DNA from: Drosophila persimilis
Taxonomy: Eukaryota; Arthropoda; Insecta; Diptera; Drosophilidae
Assembly (NCBI RefSeq): GCF_003286085.1
Contig: NW_020825289.1
Coordinates: 1,612,001-1,676,000, forward strand
DNA: 64,000 bases
Direction of reading: 5' to 3'
The translations under genes and the position numbers were made by a program. Numbering within the stretch: the first letter of the stretch is position 1; each line of letters starts with the position of its first letter. Positions 54,050-63,675 of this stretch are shown one piece after another. Below the pieces are notes generated by a model. That model saw nothing but the letters and a program-made list of their open reading frames with translations. It did no database searches and had not been told where the DNA came from.

Positions 54050-54308
54050 TTAATGAAGTAAATCAAAAACAGATTTGAAGAGAATAGATTTATTTTTGTT
54101 TTGAAGTTTTCGTTGCCCAGTTAAAAATGGATCCGAGCTCAACAATAATCTGTTTAACAAATCTGTATTTGTTGCTACACGTGAGATCTTCCGAATGTGA
54201 TGGAGTCGATACATTTTTATATCCTTATTCATAGAGTCAGCAGCTTCTTCGGAGAGCTCTCCAATGGATGCTAAAGCATGTTTAATGACGTCAGGAAAAT
54301 TACGTCTT
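54050..54308 (-). pseudogene. C-terminal end of a protein, probably transposon-derived
   Basis: Minus-strand frame from about 54308 to TAA at 54050. It reads FPDVIKHALASIGELSEEAA, then NKDIKMYRLHHIRKISRVAT and DLLNRLLLSSDPFLTGQRK. The GELSEEAA...NKD...RKISR...LLLSSDP pattern resembles a segment repeatedly seen in insect transposon-encoded proteins; that is a recollection and was not checked by search. Upstream in frame is a TAA at about 54311. A weak splice acceptor (TTTAAAG) before the frame would be in phase with the exon at 54644-54864. Confidence 0.4.
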
Positions 54309-54643
54309 TAAACTGCTGTTGTAGTTTCTGTTTTATTATCACTCTAGAATTTACTTAAAGGCCTTTAATTGGGGTGATACAACGATTGCCGGTTACGATA
54401 GTTTATTATACAATTTTTGGAGCCCCAACTCTTTTTAAAGTTTTTGCCATATATTTTTTTTCTTATTGCTGTGATATAATTTTATCTTCAATTTAATCTC
54501 GAACTTGCCAAAATGTAATGGTTTGTTCATAAATACCAGTTCAATGTGTAAAACGAAATTTATGTTTCTATTTGATAAGTATCACGACTACTTCACAAAT
54601 AAAAGTTACAATATTTTTGTATTATATCGTATATAAAACGTAC
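54309..54643. other. AT-rich stretch, possible intron
   Basis: Non-coding, T-rich on the plus strand. If the exon at 54644-54864 and the segment at 54050 belonged to one gene, this would be the intron; otherwise nothing is seen. Confidence 0.3.
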
Positions 54644-54864
54644 CTTGTTATTTCTGCTCGTTCTTTTTCTAAATTTAACAATATTTGTTCTTGTTTTTTG
54701 GTGGTAGCTAAAATTTTCAATTGAAGTCCTTTTGACTTTAAATTCTTCTTCTGTAACTCTAACCAAGCCATTTTAGTCTTGGCTCGTTCTATTAGTAAAT
54801 TTTCTCGTATTTTTAGAAGACATTTTAACTGTTCCAATTTGCATTCATTATTTGGTAGATAATT
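54644..54864 (-). CDS. Candidate host exon, coiled-coil (CEP350-like)
   Basis: A 221-bp exon on the minus strand: acceptor TTTATTTTACAG ends at 54865, donor GTACGT starts at 54643. The frame is fully open (73 codons, starting in phase 0 and ending two bases into a codon): LEQLKCLLKIRENLLIERAK, MAWLELQKKNLKSKG, KKQEQILLNLEKERAEIT. It is highly charged and helical. The pattern LxxREN...ERxKxxxAWLExQKKxLKSKG...KKQExILLxLxxExAEI resembles a coiled-coil segment of the centrosomal CEP350 family as I remember it. Alternatives are another coiled-coil gene or a captured fragment. Strong splice signals and lack of lesions set it apart from its surroundings. Confidence 0.45.
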
Positions 54865-55283
54865 CTGTAAAATAAATATATTTAGCTAAGTTTTCTTTGA
54901 GGTAACCAATGAGTTGTTATTGAAAAGCCCATGTATGTATATACATGTATCTGTTGATGATGTAAGCTAATAACAAGAAAGAAGGTATAATTTCGAAGCT
55001 GAAGCTTCAGATACCATGACAGTTTGGTCCTCTGAATTTTATGGCCGCCAACACATTACGGAAAAAAATGTAGAACCGACAAGTCGTGAGTCAAGGTTCA
55101 AATAACAGAGGACAACTACAGCAAAGCATCAGCGTCCAGGTGAGCGAATACAGTAGCCAAGAGAATTTGTAAACAGAAGTCTTCTGCTGTTTAGAAGACA
55201 ATAACGATTTTTATAAAGGCGCCATATTCTTCCGGCAAGCAAGAATAATTATGTATTTGTTTTTGTTTTTATTTTTTTATTTT
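54865..55283. other. Flank of the candidate exon, no other feature
   Basis: Contains the acceptor of the exon at its left edge and then AT-rich sequence. A small palindrome-like run (GTATGTATATACATGTAT, 54934-54951) and AAGCTGAAGCTTCAG (54997-55011) are visible. No ORF or known repeat. Confidence 0.5.
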
Positions 55284-56347
55284 TATACCCGATACTCAAA
55301 ATGAGTATTGGGGTATATTCGATTTGTGGTGAAAATGGATGTGTGTAATGTCCAGAAGGAATCGTTTCCGACCACATAAAGTATATATATTCTTGATCAG
55401 CATCAATAGCCGAGTCGGTTGAGCCCTGTCTGTCCGTCCCTATCAGCGCCTAGTGCTCAAAGACTATAAGAGCTAGAGCAACGACGATTTATATCCGGAC
55501 TTCTGTGATATGTCACTGCTACAAGAAAATTTCAAAAACTTTGCCCCGCCCACTTCCGCCCCCACAAAAGGCGAAAATCTGTGGCATCCACAAATTCAAA
55601 GATACAAGAAAACTGAAAACGCAGAATCGTAGAGAATGTTCTAGAGTGTAAAATCTGCAACAGATCGTATAATTATTATAGCCAGAAAACCATTTCATTC
55701 TTTCTCGCTCTGTCTCTCTCTAACACACAGGTTTCATGGTCGGTTTTGACAATTACAAAATATGAGTTCAAGGATCTCAGAACCTATAAGAGCCAGAGCA
55801 ACCAAATTTGGTATCCACACTCCTGTGATATTGGACCTTGACCGTTTGGTCTCAAAACTTCGGCACACCCCCGTCCGCCACCGCAAAGAACAAAAATCTG
55901 GGGCATCCACAAATCTCAGAGACTATTAAGGCTTGAGCAACCAAATTTAGTATCCCCACTCCTGTTAGATCTCACTATAAAACGTATATCTCAGAATTTC
56001 GCCCCACCCCCTTCCGCCCTCACAAAGGGCGAAAATCTGTTGCATCCACAATATTGCAGATTCGAGAAAACTAAGAACGCAGAATCATAGAGAATAACCA
56101 TATCTGTCCGGTTGCTGAATCTAGATCAGATCAGATAATTTTTATAGCCAAAAGGAACAAATCAATTTGCAGTGGCTACGCAGCGCCCGACGTCACGCTC
56201 AGACTGATTTTCTGTCCCTCTCGCACGCACTCTTTGTCGTGTCGTTTAATATTAGCGGCGTCTGCCGGAGGAGAGCCATACTGACTTAGTATCGGGTATA
56301 ACTGTAGAGTTTCGGTGTCCGCAGCAACTCACAACGTTCCCCCTCGT
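55284..56347 (+). mobile_element. DINE-1 full length
   Basis: 1064 bp from TATACCCGATACTC to CCCCCTCGT with hairpin, flanked by T runs at both ends, consistent with T/T insertion. The tetranucleotide tract is reduced to one or two repeats (55429-55440), the shortest in the window. It is more diverged than the copies in the arrays and was probably inserted independently. Confidence 0.85.
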
Positions 56348-56740
56348 TTTTTTGTATCATTAACAAAAAGGGTCCAATAATGTCTTTGAAGTGTCTGAGA
56401 AATATGAAAGATGAAAGCCGTTAATGCCATGGCTGACGACATATGTCGTTCCTTCAGTATATTGCTGTTTAGAGCCCCGATTATAATTACGTAAGTATAG
56501 CTCACAGATAATTCTGAAATTACATCAGTCACTTGGTGGTAGATTGTATTGCGATTTGGTCTGTACAGACAGCCCAATAGCAATTTAAGAGAACTGCTAG
56601 AGGCCGATAATTCTATAAAAAGGTAATGTATTGCACTTTCTGGAGGGTGTTTGCATATTAATTTGGAACTGAGTTTCTTATTTATGTATATAGCAACACT
56701 CCCACCATTTCTTCCCAGGGCACGAATCAATATCAATATT
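56348..56740 (-). pseudogene. LINE endonuclease fragment of a different family
   Basis: About 130 codons on the minus strand: RNGGSVAIYINKKLSSKLIC, then HYLFIELS, LLLGCLYRPNRNTIY and VSYTYVIIIGALNSNILKE. GGxVAIYI, LLLGCLYRP and the position of GALN (normally GDFN) are apurinic-type endonuclease motifs of a LINE unlike the CR1 and LOA elements here. The catalytic Asp of GDFN is replaced. Both ends are cut, by DINE-1 and by CR1. Confidence 0.65.
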
Positions 56741-58455
56741 CGTTCGTTCTCGTCCGCAGCACTTGTCCGCTTTAACCGCTGTTTCTTCCTCGCTATCTGA
56801 TAAAGATCGTATGATAGTACTTGGTGATTTTAACTTGCCCGGAACTGTTTGGTCTTCGGTAAACGAGTCTAGTAACCTAGTGCCCATGTCACGACATGAC
56901 TTTGTTGACGGCTTGCTTGACCTGTCTCTGTCTCAAGTCAATCATGTGAAAAATTCCTTGGGTCGATTGCTTGATCTGTGCTTTGTATCGGATCCGACCA
57001 TTGCCACCATAAAAAAGGTAGCAAGTCTGATGCAAAAAACTATAGATGTATAACAAAGTTATCCGCTATTCCTAAAATGTTTGATAAGGTTTTAACTCCG
57101 CACTTGCAATATCTCTGCAAGTCACCTATACCTCCAACTCAGCATGGATTTATAAGGCGGCGATCAAACACCACGAATTTGTTAGAGTTTACCTCTTTCA
57201 TTATTAAAGGCTTTCAAGGTAACTTACAGACGGATGTTATTTACACCGACTTCAGCCCAACCTCCTGAGATGGATTTCTAGCTAGGTCCAGGTCTCAAAG
57301 AGTCCTCTTCAAAAACTCTATCTCTGCACTAGTAAATGTTTCTTCGGAAGTACCACAGGACAGCCATCTAGGCCCCTTACTCTTCCAGACTCTTTATTAA
57401 TGACTTGCCATCAGTATTAACATACTCCCGAGTACTTATGTATGCGGATGATGTTAAACTGTGTCCAGTATAAGGACATTTCATTTCATTCTCGCTTGCA
57501 GTCCGATCTCAATAACTTTCAGTCATAGTGTTGTGCTAACTTGGTACACTTGAATGCCTCGAAATGCAAATCTATGACATTTTACCGTTCTAGCCCCTTG
57601 TTGGCTCCCTATACCCTTTTTGGTGGTTCTCTTGAGAGAATCACCCTGATGGATGATCTTGGGGTTGTTAGACCCCAAGTTCAAGTTTTCTGAACACATT
57701 TCTACCCTGGTAAATAAGGCCATGGCCGTGCTTGGGTTTATAAAGAGGTAGTCAAACGAATTTGACGACCCCTATATAACAAAGACTCTCTATACCTCGC
57801 TTGTTCGTCCGATCTTAGAATATGGCTCCTGTGTATGGTGCCCTCAGTAAAAAGTACACCAGGACCGTATAGAATCAGTACAGAAAAATTTTGGGAAGAA
57901 GGTGTGAGACTCCCATCTTACTCTAGTAGACTGCTATTAGTAAACCTCCCATCCTTAGTTAACCGTAGAAAAATGCTTGGTGTGATATTTATGCACAACT
58001 TGATCGGGGGTGACATAGACAGCCCTGATCTGTTGAGCCGCATAAACTTCTTGATTCCTATTAGACTGACTAGAAATTTTATACCGTTGTTCCTTCTACT
58101 TTGTAGATCGAATTATTCCTTGCATGAACCGTTTAGGGTCTTATGCTCAGATTATAATTCCCTCTTCCCTATTATATCCACCACTCATTCTCTTCCTCTT
58201 ATTTAATTATAATTTTTACACACTTTTCTAGTAATTAGTAATTGCTTGGTTTCTTAGTAAGTTTAGTTCTAATTTTCCTCGAATGTTAGCCTAACAGCTA
58301 TCTTTCTTGCACGTTCGCGTTCGGCTACGCGTCATGCGGCAGCGCCCCTCGGTCGGTTGGGATCCGCGCGTAACAGCCTTCTGCTTGTTTCACACGGGCC
58401 ACTTGACGGTGCAGTAACTGCATCGCCTCTTGAAAGATGCAGTCATTGCATGTCA
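56741..58455 (+). pseudogene. CR1 copy 3, decayed ORF2 and 3' UTR
   Basis: Endonuclease part 56757-56998 (LSALTAVSSSLSDKD, VLGDFNLPG), then a deletion into RT (KKGSKSDAKNYR, GFIRRRSNTTNLLEF, TDFSPTS). Many indels follow: the palm is broken at 57250-57300, YADD survives near 57440 out of frame, and the C-terminal region is open again at 57835-58206 (LPSYSSRLLLVNLPSLVNRR). It ends with the CR1 3' UTR and its hairpin (58405-58445). Clearly older than the copy at 15213-19900. Confidence 0.8.
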
Positions 58456-58659
58456 ACTTCCAAGAATGAAGAAAAATATACTGCTATTCGTTGGAAGTCT
58501 ATGCATATTATGGACCGTTTAAATGATATTAAACAGCATATTAGCAGCACACGCAATATACACAAATCACTTATAACTATATAAAAACATAAAACCTTAA
58601 ACTTCAACATTATATTACTAGGGCTAAGAGAAGTTTTATTAACGGAAAAGGTTATTCTA
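58456..58659. other. Stretch without recognisable features
   Basis: Sequence between the CR1 3' end and the FP-like fragment; no ORF of note, no repeat recognised. Confidence 0.4.
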
Positions 58660-58977
58660 GTCTATCTCAACTGGCCTGCTAACGGCACCGGGATCAACTG
58701 CTGCAAGCTCATCCTCGGAAGTATCTCGCAATGTTTGTAGGTCATGCATGTTCTCCACTCTAAAAATCTCTCCAGCTGGATGCTACTTAACATGCACAAT
58801 CGCCCGACGAGTGAAAACAGCCGATAGTGCTTTTTCTTTTTTAATTTTCATTGCATCTTTCAAAACAGCCAGATTATTTTCAGACAGCTGCTCATTAATA
58901 TAAAACGCTGCCCGCGAATCGAATTCCATTAGTTCAAGTGATAGCAGTTCGCAACAACGCCGCCTTCTCTCACGCAC
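58660..58977 (-). pseudogene. FP25K-like C-terminal domain fragment, probably transposon ORF1
   Basis: Minus-strand frame: MEFDSRAAFYINEQLSEN, LKDAMKIKKEKALSAVFTRR, AIVHVK, then a TAG, then in the same frame HPAGEIFRVENMHDLQTLRD. The YINEQLSxxNLxxLKxAxxxKK...AVFTRxxIVxVK...IxRVxxxxDL pattern resembles the C-terminal domain shared by baculovirus-FP-like proteins and ORF1 of some insect LINEs. The internal TAG and short length indicate a fossil. Confidence 0.45.
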
Positions 58978-59186
58978 TCTCTAGTCGCAGGATTATCACT
59001 GGATCATAAAGATGTCATCCTTTGGAGGGGTGTTAGGTTAAGGCAAAGCACATCTTGTTGAATCGGACCATCAACATTTCACCTTCTTCAAAGCGTATTC
59101 CATGTATACGGTGGCGTGCTAAACACATTGTCTGCTTAGATCTCTAACATGCGCACGTATTTCTAACATGCCATGTACCTCATTTT
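58978..59186. other. Stretch without recognisable features
   Basis: Between the FP-like fragment and DINE-1. Contains GCCGCCTTCTCTCACGCACTC at its left edge, similar to 51543-51560. No gene seen. Confidence 0.4.
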
Positions 59187-59450
59187 TATACCCGATACTC
59201 AAAATGAGTATTGGGGTATATTAGATTTGTGGTAAAAGTGGATGTGTGTAACGTCCAGAAGGAATCGTTTCCGTCCCCATAAAGTATATATATTCTTGAT
59301 CAGCATCAATAGCCGAGTCGATTGAGTCCTGTCTGTCTGTCTGTCTGTCCGTCTGTCTGTCCGTCCCTATCAGCGCCTAGTGCTCAAAGACTATAAGAGC
59401 TAGAGCAACTACATTTCAAATCCGTCACTGCTACAAGTATTTGCTACATA
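59187..59450 (+). mobile_element. DINE-1 5' half
   Basis: TATACCCGATACTC start, AATATATATTCTTGATCAG region, GTCT/GTCC tract (59331-59367), ending within the first internal block. It is the inverted counterpart of 51702-51946 with the same truncation point. Confidence 0.8.
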
Positions 59451-59791
59451 TTTTGTCATCCAAAAAATCAAAAAGATGTTTTAACAAACATGTTTTGAGC
59501 TCGGAAATCGGTTGCTTCTATGCGTACTCATAAATGAAAGCTTATTATATTTTTAGATCTGTATTCTCTTTCGAGTTCGTGAGATTTACAATTCGCATTG
59601 TTGCTCTCTAGGTAATCGGTGTCCCCCTAGATTTTTATTTGATCGATTTGGAAAATATCTCAAGCTAAAATCTGTCGAGATCTCTGTAAGCCACAACTGA
59701 CTATGACAATTCTTAATGGGGTGTGGTAAATACTCTCTACTTGAAGCTGCTGTTAGTTTAAAAATATTTAATTCTTGTAAGCTTTTAAGCT
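59451..59791 (+). repeat. Inverted duplicate flank, left of BEL-B
   Basis: Reverse complement of 50651-50858 and 51555-51701 joined directly; the 623-bp TIR element and its adjacent bases are absent here. Ends with AAGCT (59787-59791), the left BEL-B target duplication. Confidence 0.8.
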
Positions 59792-60162
59792 TGTTCGGAG
59801 CAGAACCCAGCCGATTAGCTGCTTACCAAATAGCACCTAATTCTTGGCCCTCAGCCGCTTATTTTGTTTGTTACTTATGTCTATGTCACTCATTTGTTTG
59901 TTAAAGCTTTGCGCTTGCTTGCCCTGCTAAACGCTCTCTGCCAGCTCGCTCTTCGCTATCTCCGCTTTGCGTCTGCCTACCGACGTCGGCCGAGCGAAGC
60001 TGCGCTTAGCGATCGGAGCGGCAATGTAAAGGGCAGGCAAGCCACACTTGCAATTTGGATGTCACGCATTAAAGAGCATATCGCAATTTTATTTCTGCGC
60101 CGAGTTTTATTTAATTGAAATAATTAGTCGGCCGATTGGGGATAAAAACCATTATCTCCACA
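59792..60162 (+). repeat. BEL-B 5' LTR
   Basis: 371 bp, TG...CA. Identical to 62823-63193 as far as I can read. The U3/R/U5 division is not obvious; a TATA-like element is not clear, although GTTTTATTTAATTG near the 3' end may serve as polyadenylation context. Confidence 0.92.
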
Positions 60163-60190
60163 TAAAATTTGGTGACCCCGACGTGATCTC
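60163..60190 (+). promoter_or_regulatory. BEL-B primer-binding-site region
   Basis: Eight bases after the LTR, TGGTGACCCCGACGTGAT (60170-60187) begins with TGG, as expected for complementarity to a tRNA 3' CCA end. The tRNA was not identified. Confidence 0.6.
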
Positions 60191-60590
60191 TGAGTTGCAG
60201 TGTCAATTAATTATCATTCGCGATCGACATTCGTTAGCCTTAACAAATTTTCGGCGGTTAAGCACAATTCGGTGCTAAAACATACTCACATACACCTACA
60301 TGCACGCATTGCTGGCTATTAATTTCTCTGTCAGTGCAGTGCAGCGAACTCACTAATACACACAAGCGGAGTACAAAGCGGAATCGGACAGCTCGCACAG
60401 CCGCACAGCTAAAGGCATTAGCTGTAATCCCTTTGCTTTCGGTTCGCACGTTTATACGTATACAGGGTGTTTTTTTCGGTCGTGCTGAGTGACTCTTTTA
60501 AAACCTCAACATGGCAGCACCTGAGCCTGTTGATGTGATGTTGATTTCTACAAGCACAAGGCCGAGTCCGTCGCGCGCCAACTAAAGGCC

Positions 60591-62276
60591 ATGGATCGCT
60601 TTCTCACCAAGGAAGAGCTTGCCGAGTTAGATGAGGCAGAACTTCAAGCTCGCTTAGAGCAAATTGAGCGAATGAATGCGGATTTCGATAGCGCTCAAAC
60701 GAGCCTTGAAAGGTTGGATTTCCTGCAGTTAGCCCATGATGCCCGGCTGGACTTTTCGAATGTTTATGTCAAGATTAGGTCCAGGCTGTCGCGGGAGTTG
60801 ATGGCTGCTCGCACGGTAAATGTTGCCAATTCAACAGCTCGGCATACTCTCGAGGGAAATTCGTCGTTGTTCGCCTATAATAGTATAGGCCGTTCTCGAA
60901 TGCCCGAGTTGCAGCTTCCGCGATTCGGTGGGAACTACATGGATTGGCCAGAATTCCACTCGATGTTCTCGACAATGGTGCACAAAGACCATCGTATCCC
61001 AATCATCGAAAAATTCCAATATCTTCGTGGATGTCTAGATGGTGCTGCGCTGGATACGATTCGTTCCTTGGAACTTTCTGAGGAGAATTACGACAAGGCG
61101 TTGAATTTGCTAATGTTGCGATTCGATAATAAACTGCTACATTTTCAGGCACACGTCAAGGCTATTTTCGGGCTGCAAGGGGTGGAGAAGGGCTCAGCTA
61201 TCGGCTTGCGCGCGCTCAGCGACAAAATCAATTCGCACTTGCGTGCACTTCAGACCTTGGCGACCCCGCAGGAGATTTCGGATGGGTTGCTGATCTTCAT
61301 CATAGGCACGAAACTGGACCACAAAACAAAGGAGAAATGGGAAGAGAACTTGCCGACGTCAGGATTGCCTCGGTGGTCAAGCATGGCCTCATTTTTGGAA
61401 GCGAGATGTCGGATGCTGGAGAATTTGGGATCAGCCATGGCAACAAGTCCTAGTCAACAGGTGGGAGAAGACAAACCTGTCACCCTTATCACCTCCAGTA
61501 ACGACCATCCTAACCCCATATGTAACCATTGCAATTCCTCCGAGCATTACATATCTAGATGTCAGGCATTCCTGAATCTCTCTGCGTTTGAAAGGTACAA
61601 AGAAGCAAAGAAGAGCCGCTTGTGTTTGAATTGCCTCAACAAAGGCCATGAATTGCAGAGGTGCAGGTCAGGACTTTGCAGGCACTGCCAGGCCAAACAT
61701 CACACGCTACTCCACATTCCATCGGGAACTGGTGCTTCATCTTCCTCTTCACCGGCCGAGGAATCGATCCAGCAAGAGGCCGCGACTGTGCTTCTAGCAA
61801 GCGGGTGTTCTAGCCCTCCCCCCTCGATCCAGAAATCTCAGCCTAGCCAGAACGTGTTGCTACCTACTGCCCTCGTCCATGTAACAGATCGTTATGGAGC
61901 ACTTATCCCATGTCGTGCCATTTTGGATTCTGCATCACAGGCAAACTTCGTAACATCTAGACTTGCTGATCAGTTGCAGTTGGATCATCGCTCGTCTTAT
62001 GTTCACATCTCTGGAATCGGAGATTCCATTCTACCTTCGAGCAAGTCTGTACATATAGTTGTACAATCCCAGGACGCAAGCTATCGAGCTTCCTTCGCTG
62101 CAATTGTCACCAACTCAATTACGGAAATGCAGCCTAACTTCGGCCTAGACGCAAAGGATTGGCCCATGCCGAATAATCTAAAACTAGCTGATCCTAATTT
62201 CTCCAAGCCCCAACGTATCGATCTGTTGATAGGTGGTGGTTTGTTCTTCGATTTAATGTGCGTCGGACAGATTTGA
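60591..62276 (+). CDS. BEL-B gag and protease
   Basis: 561 codons from ATG 60591; a shorter upstream frame with ATG at 60510 is closed by TAA before it. Order: coiled-coil N-terminus (LDEAELQARLEQIERMN), DUF1759-type Gag (MPELQLPRFGGNYMDWPEF, ~residue 104; KFQYLRGCLDGAA), two CX2CX4HX4C zinc knuckles (CNHCNSSEHYISRC ~309; CLNCLNKGHELQRC ~345), then an aspartic protease of DUF1758 type with the catalytic motif in AILDSASQANFV (~444). Ends at TGA 62274-62276, which sits where the family normally reads on into pol; the frame continues open to 62849, suggesting a CGA-to-TGA change. Confidence 0.9.
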   Translation: MDRFLTKEELAELDEAELQARLEQIERMNADFDSAQTSLERLDFLQLAHDARLDFSNVYVKIRSRLSRELMAARTVNVANSTARHTLEGNSSLFAYNSIGRSRMPELQLPRFGGNYMDWPEFHSMFSTMVHKDHRIPIIEKFQYLRGCLDGAALDTIRSLELSEENYDKALNLLMLRFDNKLLHFQAHVKAIFGLQGVEKGSAIGLRALSDKINSHLRALQTLATPQEISDGLLIFIIGTKLDHKTKEKWEENLPTSGLPRWSSMASFLEARCRMLENLGSAMATSPSQQVGEDKPVTLITSSNDHPNPICNHCNSSEHYISRCQAFLNLSAFERYKEAKKSRLCLNCLNKGHELQRCRSGLCRHCQAKHHTLLHIPSGTGASSSSSPAEESIQQEAATVLLASGCSSPPPSIQKSQPSQNVLLPTALVHVTDRYGALIPCRAILDSASQANFVTSRLADQLQLDHRSSYVHISGIGDSILPSSKSVHIVVQSQDASYRASFAAIVTNSITEMQPNFGLDAKDWPMPNNLKLADPNFSKPQRIDLLIGGGLFFDLMCVGQI

Positions 62277-62849
62277 CTATCAGACCAATTGCCAACATTG
62301 CAGGAGACAAAACTTGGTTGGATAGTGTCAGGAAGCATTGATAGCTCGGAGAATAAGCGTGCAGTTTTAGCCGCTTTTGAAAATTCCTCCTCCATCTCTA
62401 ATGACGATTTTCGGGCCACAACGCTGGAGTACCAAAACTTAGAGCAGCAATGCAGGAAGCAGCTGCTCGAGTGCCAGGTGCAAGTGGAAAAACTGCGATC
62501 GGAGAATCAGGAACTGCAGCGCGAACTTTTCAATATATTAAAAACCTACATATCCACGCTAAATGAAATTAAACTTTCAACAATTTCTATATTGTCAAAT
62601 TTCCTGCCATTCTATGCAATTACAGAGGTTCCCGATGATCAAGACGTAATCACGACAAGCCGCCTTCGTAAAGAAGCGCCGATTGCTGCGTTCGACGAGC
62701 ATCCCAGCGTAGCCGCCAGCTGCGCCCAAGCAAGCATCTTCAAGAGGGCCGTTGGAAAAATAGCGGTTCTGCCCCTTCAGGATGGATCTGTTGAAAGCCT
62801 TTGCCTTCCAACGGGGGGTGAATGTTCGGAGCAGAACCCAGCCGATTAG
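62277..62849 (+). pseudogene. BEL-B pol remnant: protease end, coiled coil, pol C-terminus
   Basis: Continues the gag frame after the TGA. First LPTLQETKLGWIVSGS, the conserved protease-RT connector; then, from about 62405, a strongly predicted coiled coil (LEYQNLEQQCRKQLLECQ, VEKLRSENQELQRELFN) not expected in BEL pol; then FKRAVGKIAVLPLQDG, the usual C-terminal end of BEL pol, finishing in the LTR. All joins keep the reading frame. The coiled coil may be captured host sequence. Confidence 0.65.
62808..62822 (+). promoter_or_regulatory. BEL-B polypurine tract
   Basis: AACGGGGGGTGAA immediately before the 3' LTR is G-rich and purine-dominated, in the position where plus-strand synthesis is primed. 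Confidence 0.6.
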
Positions 62850-63193
62850 CTGCTTACCAAATAGCACCTAATTCTTGGCCCTCAGCCGCTTATTTTGTTT
62901 GTTACTTATGTCTATGTCACTCATTTGTTTGTTAAAGCTTTGCGCTTGCTTGCCCTGCTAAACGCTCTCTGCCAGCTCGCTCTTCGCTATCTCCGCTTTG
63001 CGTCTGCCTACCGACGTCGGCCGAGCGAAGCTGCGCTTAGCGATCGGAGCGGCAATGTAAAGGGCAGGCAAGCCACACTTGCAATTTGGATGTCACGCAT
63101 TAAAGAGCATATCGCAATTTTATTTCTGCGCCGAGTTTTATTTAATTGAAATAATTAGTCGGCCGATTGGGGATAAAAACCATTATCTCCACA
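62823..63193 (+). repeat. BEL-B 3' LTR
   Basis: 371 bp, identical in reading to the 5' LTR, followed by the target duplication AAGCT (63194-63198) and then ATTTGTATTTAT of the interrupted flank. Confidence 0.92.
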
Positions 63194-63210
63194 AAGCTAT
63201 TTGTATTTAT

Positions 63211-63660
63211 TATACCCGATACTCAAAATGAGTATTGGGGTATATTAGATTTTTGGTAAAAGTGGATGTGTGTAACGTCCAGAAGGAATCGTTTCCGACC
63301 CCATTGATCAGCATCAATAGCCGAGTCGATTGAGCCATGTCTGTCTGTCCGTCTGACCGTCTGTCCGTCCCCTTCAGCGCCTACTGCTCAAAGACTATAA
63401 GAGCTAGAGCAACGATGTTTTGGATCCAGACTTCTGTGATATGTCACTGTTACAAAAAATATTTCAAAACTTCGCCCCGTCCACTTCCGTCCCCACAAAG
63501 GACGAAAATCTGTGGCATCCACAATTTTAAAGATATGAGAAAACCAAAAAAGGAAAAATAATAGAGAATGACCGTATCTATGAGATTGCTGAATCTAGAT
63601 CAGATCGGATAATTTGTAAAGTCATTATAGCCATTTTTATATAACTTGCAGTGGCTACAC
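63211..63660 (+). mobile_element. DINE-1, 3'-truncated and partly rearranged
   Basis: Starts TATACCCGATACTC, lacks the AATATATATACTTTAT block exactly as 49558-50640 does, has the tetranucleotide tract at 63338-63371 and a first internal block, then is joined (about 63540) to the terminal-block sequence (GATTGCTGAATCTAGATCAG) and CTTGCAGTGGCTAC. The hairpin end is missing. Confidence 0.8.
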
Positions 63661-63675
63661 ATGTTCTACGACACT

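Larger units (their letters stand above)
59792..63193 (+). mobile_element. BEL-B, LTR element with internal deletion
   Basis: 3402 bp with 371-bp LTRs (TGTTCGGAGC...ATCTCCACA) and a 5-bp target duplication AAGCT (59787-59791, 63194-63198), the size typical of BEL/Pao. The empty site is present inverted at about 50650. The internal region encodes Gag and protease, then is joined to the last part of pol; RT, RNase H and integrase are missing. As read, the two LTRs are identical, so the insertion is very young. It is non-autonomous. Confidence 0.92.

Noticed and set aside
59864..60118. 84-codon ORF in the BEL-B LTR, repeated identically at 62895-63149
   Set aside because: It lies wholly within the two LTR copies; identity reflects LTR identity, with no evidence of coding.
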